In this document: positions 53,637 through 62,677 of the stretch, piece after piece
How positions within the stretch are numbered: position 1 is the first letter of the stretch
How the letters are laid out: each line of letters begins with the position of its first letter
NCBI RefSeq assembly: GCF_007164725.1
Contig: NZ_AP019697.1
Span: 239,501 to 303,500, forward strand
Direction of reading: 5' to 3'
Origin: Dialister hominis
Lineage (GTDB): Bacteria > Bacillota > Negativicutes > Veillonellales > Dialisteraceae
Length of the DNA stretch: 64,000 nucleotides
Made by a program: the position numbers and the translations under genes
Notes under the pieces: model-generated
What the model saw: the letters and a program-made list of their open reading frames with translations, nothing else
Told to the model about the DNA's origin: nothing
The model's database searches: none

Positions 53637-54989
53637 ATTAGTACCAATGTGCAGTGGATAGGCATATTCCTGCTTATTGCACTGGCAGCGTCGTTTTTCA
53701 ATTACAAAAGCACGCTGGTTAATTTTTCCTTTGCGCGCATGCGCAAGAAGTACATCGAGGACAATGATGAGCAGGATCCCGCGCTCATTGAGAAGGTAGC
53801 GCCGTACTACCAGCATACTTCGCAGGTGCTGGGCGGCACGCAGCTGTCCTTTGTCGTGTGCGGGGCTGTTTTCGGCGTGTCCATTTTCGGCATCGACGCA
53901 GCCATCTATGAAGAATTCATTGCGGTCCTTGGCGAAGATATGGCCTGGGCGGGGGTTCTGACGGCCATCATCTTCTCAGCGCTCGCATTGGCCGCCTACT
54001 GGATCGGGACAATCCTGATCCCGGGCTCGCATGCGCTTGTCGAACCGCTTCCGATTCTGGCGGGGCAGACATGGGTGATCAGCATGAACCGCCACCTCTT
54101 CCGTCCGATCGTCATGCCGGGGCTTTACCTGATCAAGAAGTTCTTCAAGTGGAGAAACATACCGCTTCGGAACGAAGTCAATTTCACGTATACAGAAGAT
54201 GAAATCCGCTGCATCGTCGAGGAAAGCCACAGGAGCGGCAGGCTGAATGCCCTGGAGAACACGCTCATCAAGAATTCCTTCGATTTCTTCAATCTCATGG
54301 TCCGCGATGTCATGGTGCCTAGAAGCGATATGGTCGTCCTCAATTATGAAGATGAAATCGACGAAATGCGCCGCACGATTTCCAAGGCGCACCATACCTG
54401 CTATCCGGTCTGCATGGACGACAAGGACCACATCCTGGGATTCATCCATGTGAAGGATTTCCTGGAAAGCCTTCTTCATGGCGAATTCAATGTGAAGCGG
54501 ATCATGAGGGATATCCTGATGGTTCCGGAAACGATGCCGGCGCCGACGCTTCTCCAGCTCATGAAGAATACAAGGACGTACCTGGCGGTCGTCGTCGATG
54601 AGTACGGCAGCACGTCGGGCCTTGCGACGCTTGAAGATCTGATCGAAGAGCTCGTGGGAGAAATCCCGCAGGGCGCTGACCAGGCTCCCTATGAGATCAT
54701 CAGGAAGGGAGAAGGCGTCTACGAATTTGACGGCACGGTCATTCTGGAAGATGTCTCCGACAGGCTGGAAATCGATCTGGCAGAAGAAGACAAGAATGCA
54801 ACGATCGGCGGCTTCGTATTCTCAAGGCTCGAACGCATCCCGAAAGTCGGGGACTCGATCGAGTTTGGCGGCTGGCGCTTCACGGTGCTGCGCGTGGCAG
54901 GTTTCCGCATCGTACGCCTGAAGGCAGAGAAGATTGCGCCGCCTGAAGGGGAAGCAGAAGAAGCTCCGGAGGAAAAACATGAGGCCTGA
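53637..54989 (+). CDS. CNNM/CBS-domain membrane protein (hemolysin C/CorC family)
   Basis: About 450 residues: a DUF21/CNNM membrane domain with four helices (1-190), a CBS pair (215-340; VRDVMVPRSDMVVL, VVVDEYGSTSGLATLEDL) and a C-terminal CorC_HlyC domain. Such proteins are linked to Mg2+ or Co2+ export. The start is uncertain. AAGGGGGA at 53622-53629 is correctly spaced for an ATT at 53637; the first conventional codon is GTG 53649, too far from it. Stops upstream exclude a longer form. It overlaps recO by 11 bases. Confidence 0.85.
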   Translation: MSTNVQWIGIFLLIALAASFFNYKSTLVNFSFARMRKKYIEDNDEQDPALIEKVAPYYQHTSQVLGGTQLSFVVCGAVFGVSIFGIDAAIYEEFIAVLGEDMAWAGVLTAIIFSALALAAYWIGTILIPGSHALVEPLPILAGQTWVISMNRHLFRPIVMPGLYLIKKFFKWRNIPLRNEVNFTYTEDEIRCIVEESHRSGRLNALENTLIKNSFDFFNLMVRDVMVPRSDMVVLNYEDEIDEMRRTISKAHHTCYPVCMDDKDHILGFIHVKDFLESLLHGEFNVKRIMRDILMVPETMPAPTLLQLMKNTRTYLAVVVDEYGSTSGLATLEDLIEELVGEIPQGADQAPYEIIRKGEGVYEFDGTVILEDVSDRLEIDLAEEDKNATIGGFVFSRLERIPKVGDSIEFGGWRFTVLRVAGFRIVRLKAEKIAPPEGEAEEAPEEKHEA

Positions 54990-55641
54990 GATCCGCTCGA
55001 TGGAAGGCATCGTCCTCCGCGCGGGAAAGGGACGCGAAGGGGGAAGGCTCGTTTCCGTCTTTACAAGGAAAATGGGATTTCTCCGCTTAGGCGTTTCGAG
55101 GCAGGCGCTTTCCCGCTACGGCACGGGGCTCATGCTTCCTTTTGCTCATATCCGGTTCACCGGCGCTTTCTATTCGGATTACAGTATTATGACGCAGTAC
55201 GAAGGAGGCCTTCTCTTCGACATGATGGCGATTCCCTATGAAGAGATGAGCGAATGGTACTATGTCATCGAGCTTGCCTCGCTTCTTTTTCCGGAAGAAG
55301 AGGCGGATGAAGAGGCTTTTGATATGCTCCTTTCCGGAGGACGCGCGGCAAAGACAAGGAACAGAAGGGTGACGGCTTTCGTGACAGCAGTCAAGCTTCT
55401 TGCCATTGCAGGCTTTGATCCTGCGCAGGACGAACCGGCTGGCGAGCACCATCTTTCTTCCGGCGCGCTTTCGCTTCTTTCTGCTTTCCGCGATTACAGA
55501 TGGGAAAAGCCTTTTGAAGGGACAATTCCTGCCTCCCTTTTCAATGAAGCGGCCGAATACCTTGATCGTTTCATCACGGAATACTGCGGAATGACTCTTC
55601 ATACCGCAGGTGCTTTTACGGATAAAAATACGAAATTCTGA
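54979..55641 (+). CDS. recO: DNA repair protein RecO
   Basis: 220-residue RecO, which loads RecA on SSB-covered DNA with RecR. The N-terminal OB fold reads EGIVLRAGKGREGGRLVSVFTRKMG. The C-terminal half is helical (TAVKLLAIAGFDP); the usual zinc-binding cysteines are absent, as in other short RecO proteins. ATG 54979 follows GGAGGAAAAAC and lies inside the end of the preceding gene. Its position after era is typical for Firmicutes. Confidence 0.88.
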   Translation: MRPEIRSMEGIVLRAGKGREGGRLVSVFTRKMGFLRLGVSRQALSRYGTGLMLPFAHIRFTGAFYSDYSIMTQYEGGLLFDMMAIPYEEMSEWYYVIELASLLFPEEEADEEAFDMLLSGGRAAKTRNRRVTAFVTAVKLLAIAGFDPAQDEPAGEHHLSSGALSLLSAFRDYRWEKPFEGTIPASLFNEAAEYLDRFITEYCGMTLHTAGAFTDKNTKF

Positions 55642-55663
55642 CAACTTTATCTGAGTCTGATGA

Positions 55664-55694
55664 GGGCTGTTTCCTTGGGAGACGGCCTTTTTTG
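55664..55694 (+). terminator. Terminator of the phoH-recO operon
   Basis: GGCTGTTTCC-TTG-GGAGACGGCC hairpin followed by TTTTTT. Confidence 0.8.
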
Positions 55695-55774
55695 ATCGAT
55701 AAAGGCTTGCTTTGCCTGAAAATGCATAGATAACTATTCAATTATGGCCGTTTTTGCATATACGCATTTATAAC

Positions 55775-55803
55775 TTGCAATATAACAAGGGTGCATATAT
55801 ACT
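55775..55803 (+). promoter_or_regulatory. Promoter of the first sstT
   Basis: TTGCAA (55775-55780), 17-base spacer, TATACT (55798-55803). Several TGCATA-type elements lie just upstream. Confidence 0.6.
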
Positions 55804-55860
55804 AGTAGAAATAAATGGGAGAAATGGGAACTTTTTTTAATTAACAGAGGAGGAATCATA

Positions 55861-57123
55861 TTGTTTAGCAGACTCCAGAGCACTCTTTCAAGAGTCGCAC
55901 TCATCAAGCAGATTGCAGTCGGTCTTGTCATCGGAATCCTGATTGCAGTCTTCGCGCCGGGAGCTATTCCGGCCGTATCCATCCTCGGCGACCTGTTCGT
56001 CAAGGCATTAAAGGGCGTCGCTCCTGTTCTCGTTTTCTTCCTTGTCATGAACGCCATGGCACAGCGTAAGGAAAATGCAGAAGGAAGCATGAAGCCAGTC
56101 GTTATGTTGTACATCATTGGTACATTCTGTGCGTCTCTCGTAGGCGTTACAATGTCCTTCCTCTTCCCGACCACGCTGACTCTCCAGGTCGCTCCGGACA
56201 CGCAGCTGGCTCCGCCAAGCGGCATCATCCAGGTCCTTCACAACCTGATCCTGTCCGTTGTCGATAACCCGGTCGCAGCGCTCATGAATGCAAACTACAT
56301 CGGCATTCTTGCATGGGCTATCATTTTCGGCATTGCGCTGAAGAGCATGGGAAGCGGCACGACAAAGACCTGCCTCAATGATATTGCAGCAGCTATTACG
56401 AAAGTGGTTACCTGGGTCATCCACTTCGCACCGCTCGGCATCATGGGCCTTGTCGCTGAATCCGTCGGCACCGCAGGTCTTGGAGCACTCATCGGTTATG
56501 TACAGCTTCTGGGCGTACTCATCGGCTCCTACTTCATCGTAGCACTTGTCATGAACCCGGCTATCGTTTTTGCCCGTCTTCATGTGAATCCGTATCCGCT
56601 CGTTCTTACGACCCTTCGTGAAAGCGGCGTGTACGCATTCTTCACGAGATCTTCCGCAGCAAACATTCCTGTCAATCTGACACTTTGCCGCCGTCTTGGT
56701 CTCAATCCTGACCTGTTCACCATTTCCATCCCGCTTGGCGCTACCATCAACATGGCAGGCGCATCCATTACCATTTCCGTCCTGGCTCTGGCAGCTGCCA
56801 ATACGCTGGGCATTAACGTGGATCTGCCGACAGCACTTCTTCTGTGCCTTGTCGCAACCGTCGGCGCTTGCGGCGCTTCCGGCGTAGCAGGGGGCTCGCT
56901 CCTTCTGATTCCGGTTGCCTGCGCATCTTTCGGTATCAGCAACGACATTTCCATGCAGGTCGTAGGCGTAGGCTTCATCATTTCTGTACTGGAAGATGCC
57001 TGCGAAACGGCTCTCAACAGCTCTTCCGACGTTCTCTTCACAGCTACGGCTGAATTTGCAGAACGCAGAAAAGAAGGAACCTTCCACAAGGAAGACATGG
57101 TTCCGCACGATGCTGCTGAATAA
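55861..57123 (+). CDS. sstT: Serine/threonine:sodium symporter SstT, copy 1
   Basis: 420-residue dicarboxylate/amino acid:cation symporter family member closest to SstT. Family blocks: the N-terminal [42 protein letters not shown], the [14 protein letters not shown] loop and the [15 protein letters not shown] hairpin. Eight membrane helices and two re-entrant loops are expected. The start is TTG preceded by AGAGGAGGAATCATA. A second, closely similar copy follows at 57459. It ends at a terminator, so the copies are separate transcription units. Confidence 0.9.
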   Translation: MFSRLQSTLSRVALIKQIAVGLVIGILIAVFAPGAIPAVSILGDLFVKALKGVAPVLVFFLVMNAMAQRKENAEGSMKPVVMLYIIGTFCASLVGVTMSFLFPTTLTLQVAPDTQLAPPSGIIQVLHNLILSVVDNPVAALMNANYIGILAWAIIFGIALKSMGSGTTKTCLNDIAAAITKVVTWVIHFAPLGIMGLVAESVGTAGLGALIGYVQLLGVLIGSYFIVALVMNPAIVFARLHVNPYPLVLTTLRESGVYAFFTRSSAANIPVNLTLCRRLGLNPDLFTISIPLGATINMAGASITISVLALAAANTLGINVDLPTALLLCLVATVGACGASGVAGGSLLLIPVACASFGISNDISMQVVGVGFIISVLEDACETALNSSSDVLFTATAEFAERRKEGTFHKEDMVPHDAAE

Positions 57124-57128
57124 AATTT

Positions 57129-57180
57129 AAAAAAGAAGGCTGTGACAAAATGTACAAGCATTTTGCCGCAGTCTTTTTTA
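57129..57180 (+). terminator. Terminator after the first sstT
   Basis: AGGCTGTGACAAAATG paired with CATTTTGCCGCAGTCT, loop TACAAG, then TTTTTT; shared-stem set. Confidence 0.85.
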
Positions 57181-57364
57181 TTGCAAAAGTGACTCCCTGT
57201 TTTAGCAATAAATGTACGCTTTTTGATATAAAAGGGAATATGGGAAAGGAAGGGGATGCTGGCGGAAGATACTGGGATTATTTGGCATCTGAGAAGATGA
57301 GAGAGCCTGAAACAGATAGAAAGGTGTTTAAGTGTTTCCGAATTTGCATTTTAGTATAAAAAGC

Positions 57365-57394
57365 TTGCATCATTGTATGCACTGAGTGTATACT
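57365..57394 (+). promoter_or_regulatory. Promoter of the second sstT
   Basis: TTGCAT, 18-base spacer, TATACT, then AAATAAATGAG as downstream of the first copy's promoter. Both promoters share -10 and the following bases; the intervening 57181-57364 holds no gene. Confidence 0.6.
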
Positions 57395-57458
57395 AATGAA
57401 AATAAATGAGTAAAAGGAAATCATTTATTACTTTTTTATCAAATGGGAGGAATTACAA

Positions 57459-58721
57459 TTGTTTAGCAGAATTCAGAGCACTCTTTCAAGAGTGGCACTC
57501 ATCAAGCAGATCGCCGTCGGCCTTATCATCGGCGTTCTCATCGCCATCTTTGCGCCGGGAGCCATTCCGGCCGTATCCATTTTGGGCGACCTCTTCGTCA
57601 AAGCATTGAAAGGCATTGCGCCTGTTCTCGTTTTCTTCCTTGTCATGAACGCCATGGCACAGCGCAAGGAAAATGCAGAAGGCAGCATGAAGCCGATCAT
57701 CGTTCTTTACGCAGTCAGCACATTCTGTGCTTCTCTTGTTGGTGTCGGGATGTCCTTCCTTTTCCCGACTTCTCTGGTTCTGCAGGTGGCTCCTGAAACA
57801 AAGCTGGCTCCGCCAAGCGGCATTGTCCAGGTCCTTCACAACCTGATCCTTTCTGTCGTCGATAACCCGGTCGCTGCCATCATGAATGCGAACTACATCG
57901 GGATCCTGGCATGGGCCATCATCTTCGGCATTGCAATGAAGAGCTGCGCAAGCGGCACGACAAAGACATGCCTCAATGATATTTCCGAAGCGATTACGAA
58001 AGTGGTCACCTGGGTCATCCACTGCGCTCCCTTCGGCATCATGGGCCTTGTCGCTGATTCCGTAGGAACTGCCGGCATCGGAGCTCTCCTCGGTTATGTA
58101 CAGCTTCTTGCCGTACTGGTTGCTTCTTACTTCCTTGTTGCTCTTGTCATGAACCCGGCTATTGTTTTCTCCCGTATTCATATGAATCCGTATCCGCTCG
58201 TTTTTTCCACACTTCGTGAAAGCGGCGTGTATGCTTTCTTCACAAGATCCTCTGCGGCCAATATTCCGGTCAACCTGTCCCTGTGCCGCCGTCTCGGCCT
58301 CAACCCGGATCTTTTCACGATTTCCATTCCACTCGGCGCTACCATCAACATGGCAGGCGCATCCATCACGATTTCCGTCCTGTCCCTGGCAGCTGCCCAC
58401 ACACTGGGAATTGCCATCGACCTTCCGACGGCGTTCCTGCTCTGCATTGTCTCCACAATCGGCGCATGCGGAACATCCGGCGTAGCAGGGGGCTCGCTCC
58501 TTCTGATTCCGGTTGCCTGCGCATCGTTTGGTATCGGCAATGATATCTCGATGCAGGTCGTCGGCGTAGGCTTCATCATTTCCGTACTGGAAGATGCCTG
58601 CGAAACAGCACTCAACAGTTCTTCCGACGTTCTCTTCACCGCTACGGCTGAATTTGCAGAACGCAGGAAGGAAGGCATCCTCCGCAAGGAAGACCTCATT
58701 CCAAAGCACGATGAAGATTAA
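57459..58721 (+). CDS. sstT: Serine/threonine:sodium symporter SstT, copy 2
   Basis: 420 residues, the same length as copy 1 and about 85-90 percent identical by eye, with the same TTG start (GGGAGGAATTACAA in front). Differences are scattered in the membrane segments (for example [18 protein letters not shown] against [18 protein letters not shown]) and at the C-terminus (LIPKHDED). All transport motifs are intact. Tandem duplication followed by divergence; different affinity or regulation is possible but not visible. Confidence 0.9.
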   Translation: MFSRIQSTLSRVALIKQIAVGLIIGVLIAIFAPGAIPAVSILGDLFVKALKGIAPVLVFFLVMNAMAQRKENAEGSMKPIIVLYAVSTFCASLVGVGMSFLFPTSLVLQVAPETKLAPPSGIVQVLHNLILSVVDNPVAAIMNANYIGILAWAIIFGIAMKSCASGTTKTCLNDISEAITKVVTWVIHCAPFGIMGLVADSVGTAGIGALLGYVQLLAVLVASYFLVALVMNPAIVFSRIHMNPYPLVFSTLRESGVYAFFTRSSAANIPVNLSLCRRLGLNPDLFTISIPLGATINMAGASITISVLSLAAAHTLGIAIDLPTAFLLCIVSTIGACGTSGVAGGSLLLIPVACASFGIGNDISMQVVGVGFIISVLEDACETALNSSSDVLFTATAEFAERRKEGILRKEDLIPKHDED

Positions 58722-58726
58722 TTTAT

Positions 58727-58773
58727 GAAAGAGACTGCGAGAAATGCATGATCATTTCTCTGCAGTCTTTTTT
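58727..58773 (+). terminator. Terminator after the second sstT
   Basis: AGACTGCGAGAAATG / CATTTCTCTGCAGTCT hairpin, loop CATGAT, T run; shared-loop set. Confidence 0.85.
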
Positions 58774-58807
58774 GTTGGAATTGATGCCGGCATTTTCTTT
58801 TTAAAAA

Positions 58808-58816
58808 TGGTATAAT
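58808..58816 (+). promoter_or_regulatory. Probable promoter of the lipid A operon
   Basis: Extended -10 TGG-TATAAT about 108 bases before lpxI; no good -35. Confidence 0.45.
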
Positions 58817-58923
58817 CTATCGTACGGCTTTTTCGGAATCTTTCCGAAAATCTCAACGCGTTTAATGATAAAAAACGCAAAAAATGGTAAAATAAAAAGA
58901 ACTGTAATTTACCGGAGGATATT

Positions 58924-59748
58924 ATGGAAAAGATCGGTCTTTTAGCCGGCGTCGGCACGCTTCCCGTCGAGTTTGCAGAAGCTGTCCGTTCGCAGGGTTA
59001 TGAAGTCGTTTGCGTCGCGGTCATCCCCGGGATAGATCCGCGTCTGAAGGAAATCGCCAATGTCTATTACGACATCAGCGCCTTCAAACTGAATAAAATC
59101 ATCAAGACGCTTGTGAAAGAAAATGTCAAGGAAGTCACCATGATCGGCAAAGTGACGAAGGAATGGCTCTACAAGGATCATGTCCTTCCCGATCTTCGCG
59201 CCATCAAGGTGCTGAACCGTTTAAGAAAGGCCAATTTCAAGGACGATACGATCACGCTGGCCATCGTGGAAGAGCTTGCCAAGGACGGGATTTCCGTTCT
59301 TGACCAGACAAAGTATCTGAAGCCCTTAATGCCCGGCCCGCAGGTCTTCACAAAGAAGAAACCGACGGAAGAGCAGATGGCGGACGTCGCTTTCGGATTC
59401 AAGGCAGCCAAGGCTATCGGCGCCATGGATCTGGGACAGACGGTCGTCGTCAAGAACTGCGCCGTCATGGCAGTCGAGGCGATCGAGGGGACCGACGCCT
59501 GCATCAAGAGAGGCGGGGCGCTCGCCAGAGGCGGCGCTGTCGTCGTCAAGACGGCCAAACCGAATCAGGATACCCGTTTCGATATGCCGGCCATCGGTTT
59601 GCAGACGCTCCGTTCGATGGAGGAGAGCGGCTGCGCAGTACTAGCCATCGAAGCGTATCACACGCTATTCGCCGAGAAGGATGAAGTGCTCAAGGAAGCC
59701 AATAACAAGGGCATCGTCATTCTTGCGGCAGAACAGGACAGCTTATGA
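58924..59748 (+). CDS. lpxI: UDP-2,3-diacylglucosamine diphosphatase LpxI
   Basis: 274-residue LpxI (DUF1009), which cleaves UDP-2,3-diacylglucosamine to lipid X in lipid A synthesis and replaces LpxH in many bacteria. Motifs: GLLAGVGTLPVEFAEAVRSQG at the start, MIGKVTKEWLYKD, DLGQTVVVKNCAVMAVEAIEGTD and FDMPAIGLQTL. ACCGGAGGATATT precedes the ATG. It overlaps lpxB by four bases; the LpxI-LpxB pair acts in consecutive steps. Confidence 0.93.
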   Translation: MEKIGLLAGVGTLPVEFAEAVRSQGYEVVCVAVIPGIDPRLKEIANVYYDISAFKLNKIIKTLVKENVKEVTMIGKVTKEWLYKDHVLPDLRAIKVLNRLRKANFKDDTITLAIVEELAKDGISVLDQTKYLKPLMPGPQVFTKKKPTEEQMADVAFGFKAAKAIGAMDLGQTVVVKNCAVMAVEAIEGTDACIKRGGALARGGAVVVKTAKPNQDTRFDMPAIGLQTLRSMEESGCAVLAIEAYHTLFAEKDEVLKEANNKGIVILAAEQDSL

Positions 59749-60887
59749 AAATCATGATGTCAGCCGGGGAAGCTTCCGGCGATCTGCACGGCGGCGCTCT
59801 TGCGGCCGAACTCAAGAAACTCAGGCCGGATATTGAACTTTTCGGTATGGGCGGCAGCGACATGCAAAAGAGCGGCGTACGGATCATTTATGACATTAAC
59901 AATCTGGGAATCATAGGCGTGGTGGAAGTCGTCAAGCACATTCCCTTCTTTTTCCGCCTGCGCGACACATTGAAGCAGGCCATGATCGATGAGAAGCCGG
60001 ACGCGCTTGTCTGCATCGATTATCCGGGATTCAATATGCGCCTCGCCCATGTGGCCAAGGAGCTGGGGATCCCTGTCATTTACTATATTGCTCCGACAAT
60101 CTGGGCTTGGAACAAGAGAAGGGCGAAGAAAATCGTCCGCGATGTGGCAGCTGTCGCATCCATTTTCCCGTTCGAAGCCAAAGCATACAAGGAAGCCGGC
60201 GCGAATGTCACTTTCGTCGGACATCCGCTGGCTGATACAGTGAAGCCGACGATGCCAAGGGAAAAGGCGCTGGAGTATTTCCGCGCCGATCCTGACAAGA
60301 AGCACATCCTTCTTATGCCGGGAAGCCGCGGCAACGAGGTCAGGGGACTTCTCCCCACGATGCTTGATGCGGCAAGGGAAATCAATAAGAAGGCGCCGAG
60401 CCAGTTCTTCATTCCCCGCGCAAGCACGATTTCCTTAAGTCTTCTTCACTCGATCATCGGGCATAATCCCGGAATCGACATCGAAATCACAGAAGGCGCG
60501 CGCTATGACCTCATGGGCATGTGCGACGCATGCATTGCTTCCTCCGGGACGGCAACGCTTGAGACAGCCCTGATGGAGCTTCCGACGGTTCTTGTCTACC
60601 GCCTCGCTCCCTTTACCTGGGTCCTGGCCAAGCACCTGGTCCATGTGAAGTATGCGGGCCTTCCGAATCTTCTCCTGCAGCGGGAAGTGACGCCCGAACT
60701 TCTGCAGGATGAGGTGACGCCGGATCATATTTCCTCCCTGGTTCTTCCGTGGCTCCTGAATCCCGCGGCCAGGGAAGCGAATGTGGAAGAGCTGCGCGAT
60801 GTAAGGAAAGCGCTCGGTAATGGCGGCGCCGTCAGGAACGTGGCCAGTCTCGTATTAAAAACAGCAGGAGATCAGGAAATTACATGA
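59745..60887 (+). CDS. lpxB: Lipid-A-disaccharide synthase
   Basis: 380-residue GT19 glycosyltransferase joining lipid X and UDP-2,3-diacylglucosamine. N-terminal SAGEASGDLHGGALA, CIDYPGFNMRLA, YYIAPTIWAWNKRRAKK and GHPLADT are characteristic, as is the C-terminal SSGTATLETAL nucleotide-binding block. Peripheral inner-membrane enzyme. ATGA overlaps on both sides tie it to lpxI and msbA. Confidence 0.95.
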   Translation: MKIMMSAGEASGDLHGGALAAELKKLRPDIELFGMGGSDMQKSGVRIIYDINNLGIIGVVEVVKHIPFFFRLRDTLKQAMIDEKPDALVCIDYPGFNMRLAHVAKELGIPVIYYIAPTIWAWNKRRAKKIVRDVAAVASIFPFEAKAYKEAGANVTFVGHPLADTVKPTMPREKALEYFRADPDKKHILLMPGSRGNEVRGLLPTMLDAAREINKKAPSQFFIPRASTISLSLLHSIIGHNPGIDIEITEGARYDLMGMCDACIASSGTATLETALMELPTVLVYRLAPFTWVLAKHLVHVKYAGLPNLLLQREVTPELLQDEVTPDHISSLVLPWLLNPAAREANVEELRDVRKALGNGGAVRNVASLVLKTAGDQEIT

Positions 60888-62677
60888 ATAATACCAAAAA
60901 CAGCAAACTGAACAGCTACAAGAGGCTTCTGTCCTATCTCTGGCCTTACTGGAAGCTGCTTCTCGTATCCGTGGTCTTCATGATCGTGGTATCTCTGTCG
61001 AACCTTGTGGTCCCGTGGATCATCAAGGATGTCATCGATAAGGTGCTCGAAAGCAAGGACCTCCGGATGCTTTACATCATCATCGTCGCCATCATGGGTA
61101 CATTCTTCATCCGCGCCCTGACGACATTCGGCCACCGATACCTCATGGGGTATATAGGGCAGGCCGTCATCATGGACCTCAGAAACGCTCTGTACCATCA
61201 CCTGCAGAAGCTGTCGATCGCTTACTACGACCGCAGAAGAACGGGCGATATCATGAGTAATCTGACGAACGATATTTCCGCTCTCCAGACAGCCATCGTC
61301 GATAACTTCATCCAGATGGTGCAGGAAGGGGCAATCTTCATCGGGTCCTTTGCTTCCATGATCTACCTCCAGTGGAAACTGACGATTCTCTGTCTTGTCA
61401 TCGTTCCGCTCGTATCCCTCACCATCAAGTTCTTCGGCAAGAAGCTCCACACGAGCGGCCGTTCCGTACAGGAAAGACTGGCTGACGTGACGAGCATGCT
61501 GCAGGAAACGATCCAGGGCGTGCGTATCGTAAGAAGCTTTAACCGCGGCGACTTTGAAGAAGGCCGTTTCCGCGAAATCAACAAGAGCAGCTTCAAGGCG
61601 ACTGTCCGTGCTATCCGCCAGCAGAGCCAGATGACACCGCTCGTTGAATTCCTCTCTGCGATTGCAGTCTGCGCCATCATCTGGTACGGCGGCGTATCCG
61701 TCATCGACGGCGTTATGACCACCGGCGAACTGATTGCATTCCTGATTTATGCCATCAACCTGGCCAACCCGACAAGAAGACTGGCAGAAAGCTTCGGCAA
61801 CATCCAGAAATCTCTGGCAGCTGCTGACCGCGTCTTTGCCATCCTTGACGAAAAGCCGGAAGTGCAGGACCGCCCTGGCGCAAAGCCGCTCGTCGTGACC
61901 GAAGGCCGCGTCGAAGCACGCCATGTGCAGTTTGCTTATGAGAAGGACAATCCTGTTCTGACGGACCTTAATTTCGTCGCTGAACCAGGACAGACAATCG
62001 CTGTCGTAGGCCCCTCGGGCGCCGGTAAGACGACGATTGCAAACCTTCTTCCCCGTTTCTACGACGTAACAGGCGGCGCCATCCTGATCGACGGCGTCGA
62101 TATCCGAGATGTCACCGTCGGTTCCCTTCGCGACAATATCGGCCTTGTGCCGCAGGATACGCTTCTTTTCAATACGACGATCAAGGACAACGTCCTCTAC
62201 GGACGCCTCGATGCATCGGATGAAGACGTATGGGCTGCAGTCAGAGCCGCTAATGCCGAGAAATTCATCAAGGGACTGCCGCGCGGCATCGAAACGAAAG
62301 TCGGCGACAGAGGCCTTGTCCTCTCCGGCGGCCAGCGCCAGCGTATCGCCATTGCGCGCGCCATCCTGAAAGACCCGAAGATCCTCATCCTCGATGAAGC
62401 GACATCCGCTCTCGATACAGAAAGCGAGAAGATCGTGCAGGATGCGCTCGATAAACTGATGGTCGGAAGAACATCCTTCGTTATCGCGCACAGGCTCTCC
62501 ACCATCAAGAATGCGGACCAGATCCTGGTTCTCCATGAAGGCGTCATCGCCGAAAAGGGCACGCATGATGAACTGATGGCCAAGGGCGGGCTGTATTATG
62601 AACTGTATACCATGTCTGCGAAAGTGGCGGAAGCCGAGCAGATTGAAAAAGAAGCTGAAAGCGAAGGAGAAGAATAA
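60884..62677 (+). CDS. msbA: Lipid A export ABC transporter MsbA
   Basis: 597-residue half-transporter. Six membrane helices in residues 20-310, then an ATPase domain with Walker A GPSGAGKTT (376-384), Q-loop, signature LSGGQRQR near 484, Walker B ILILDEATSALD, and H-loop IAHRLSTI. Position between lpxB and waaA supports lipid A flipping. It overlaps lpxB by four bases; the last 20 residues are strongly acidic. The waaA start codon follows the stop directly. Confidence 0.92.
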   Translation: MNNTKNSKLNSYKRLLSYLWPYWKLLLVSVVFMIVVSLSNLVVPWIIKDVIDKVLESKDLRMLYIIIVAIMGTFFIRALTTFGHRYLMGYIGQAVIMDLRNALYHHLQKLSIAYYDRRRTGDIMSNLTNDISALQTAIVDNFIQMVQEGAIFIGSFASMIYLQWKLTILCLVIVPLVSLTIKFFGKKLHTSGRSVQERLADVTSMLQETIQGVRIVRSFNRGDFEEGRFREINKSSFKATVRAIRQQSQMTPLVEFLSAIAVCAIIWYGGVSVIDGVMTTGELIAFLIYAINLANPTRRLAESFGNIQKSLAAADRVFAILDEKPEVQDRPGAKPLVVTEGRVEARHVQFAYEKDNPVLTDLNFVAEPGQTIAVVGPSGAGKTTIANLLPRFYDVTGGAILIDGVDIRDVTVGSLRDNIGLVPQDTLLFNTTIKDNVLYGRLDASDEDVWAAVRAANAEKFIKGLPRGIETKVGDRGLVLSGGQRQRIAIARAILKDPKILILDEATSALDTESEKIVQDALDKLMVGRTSFVIAHRLSTIKNADQILVLHEGVIAEKGTHDELMAKGGLYYELYTMSAKVAEAEQIEKEAESEGEE

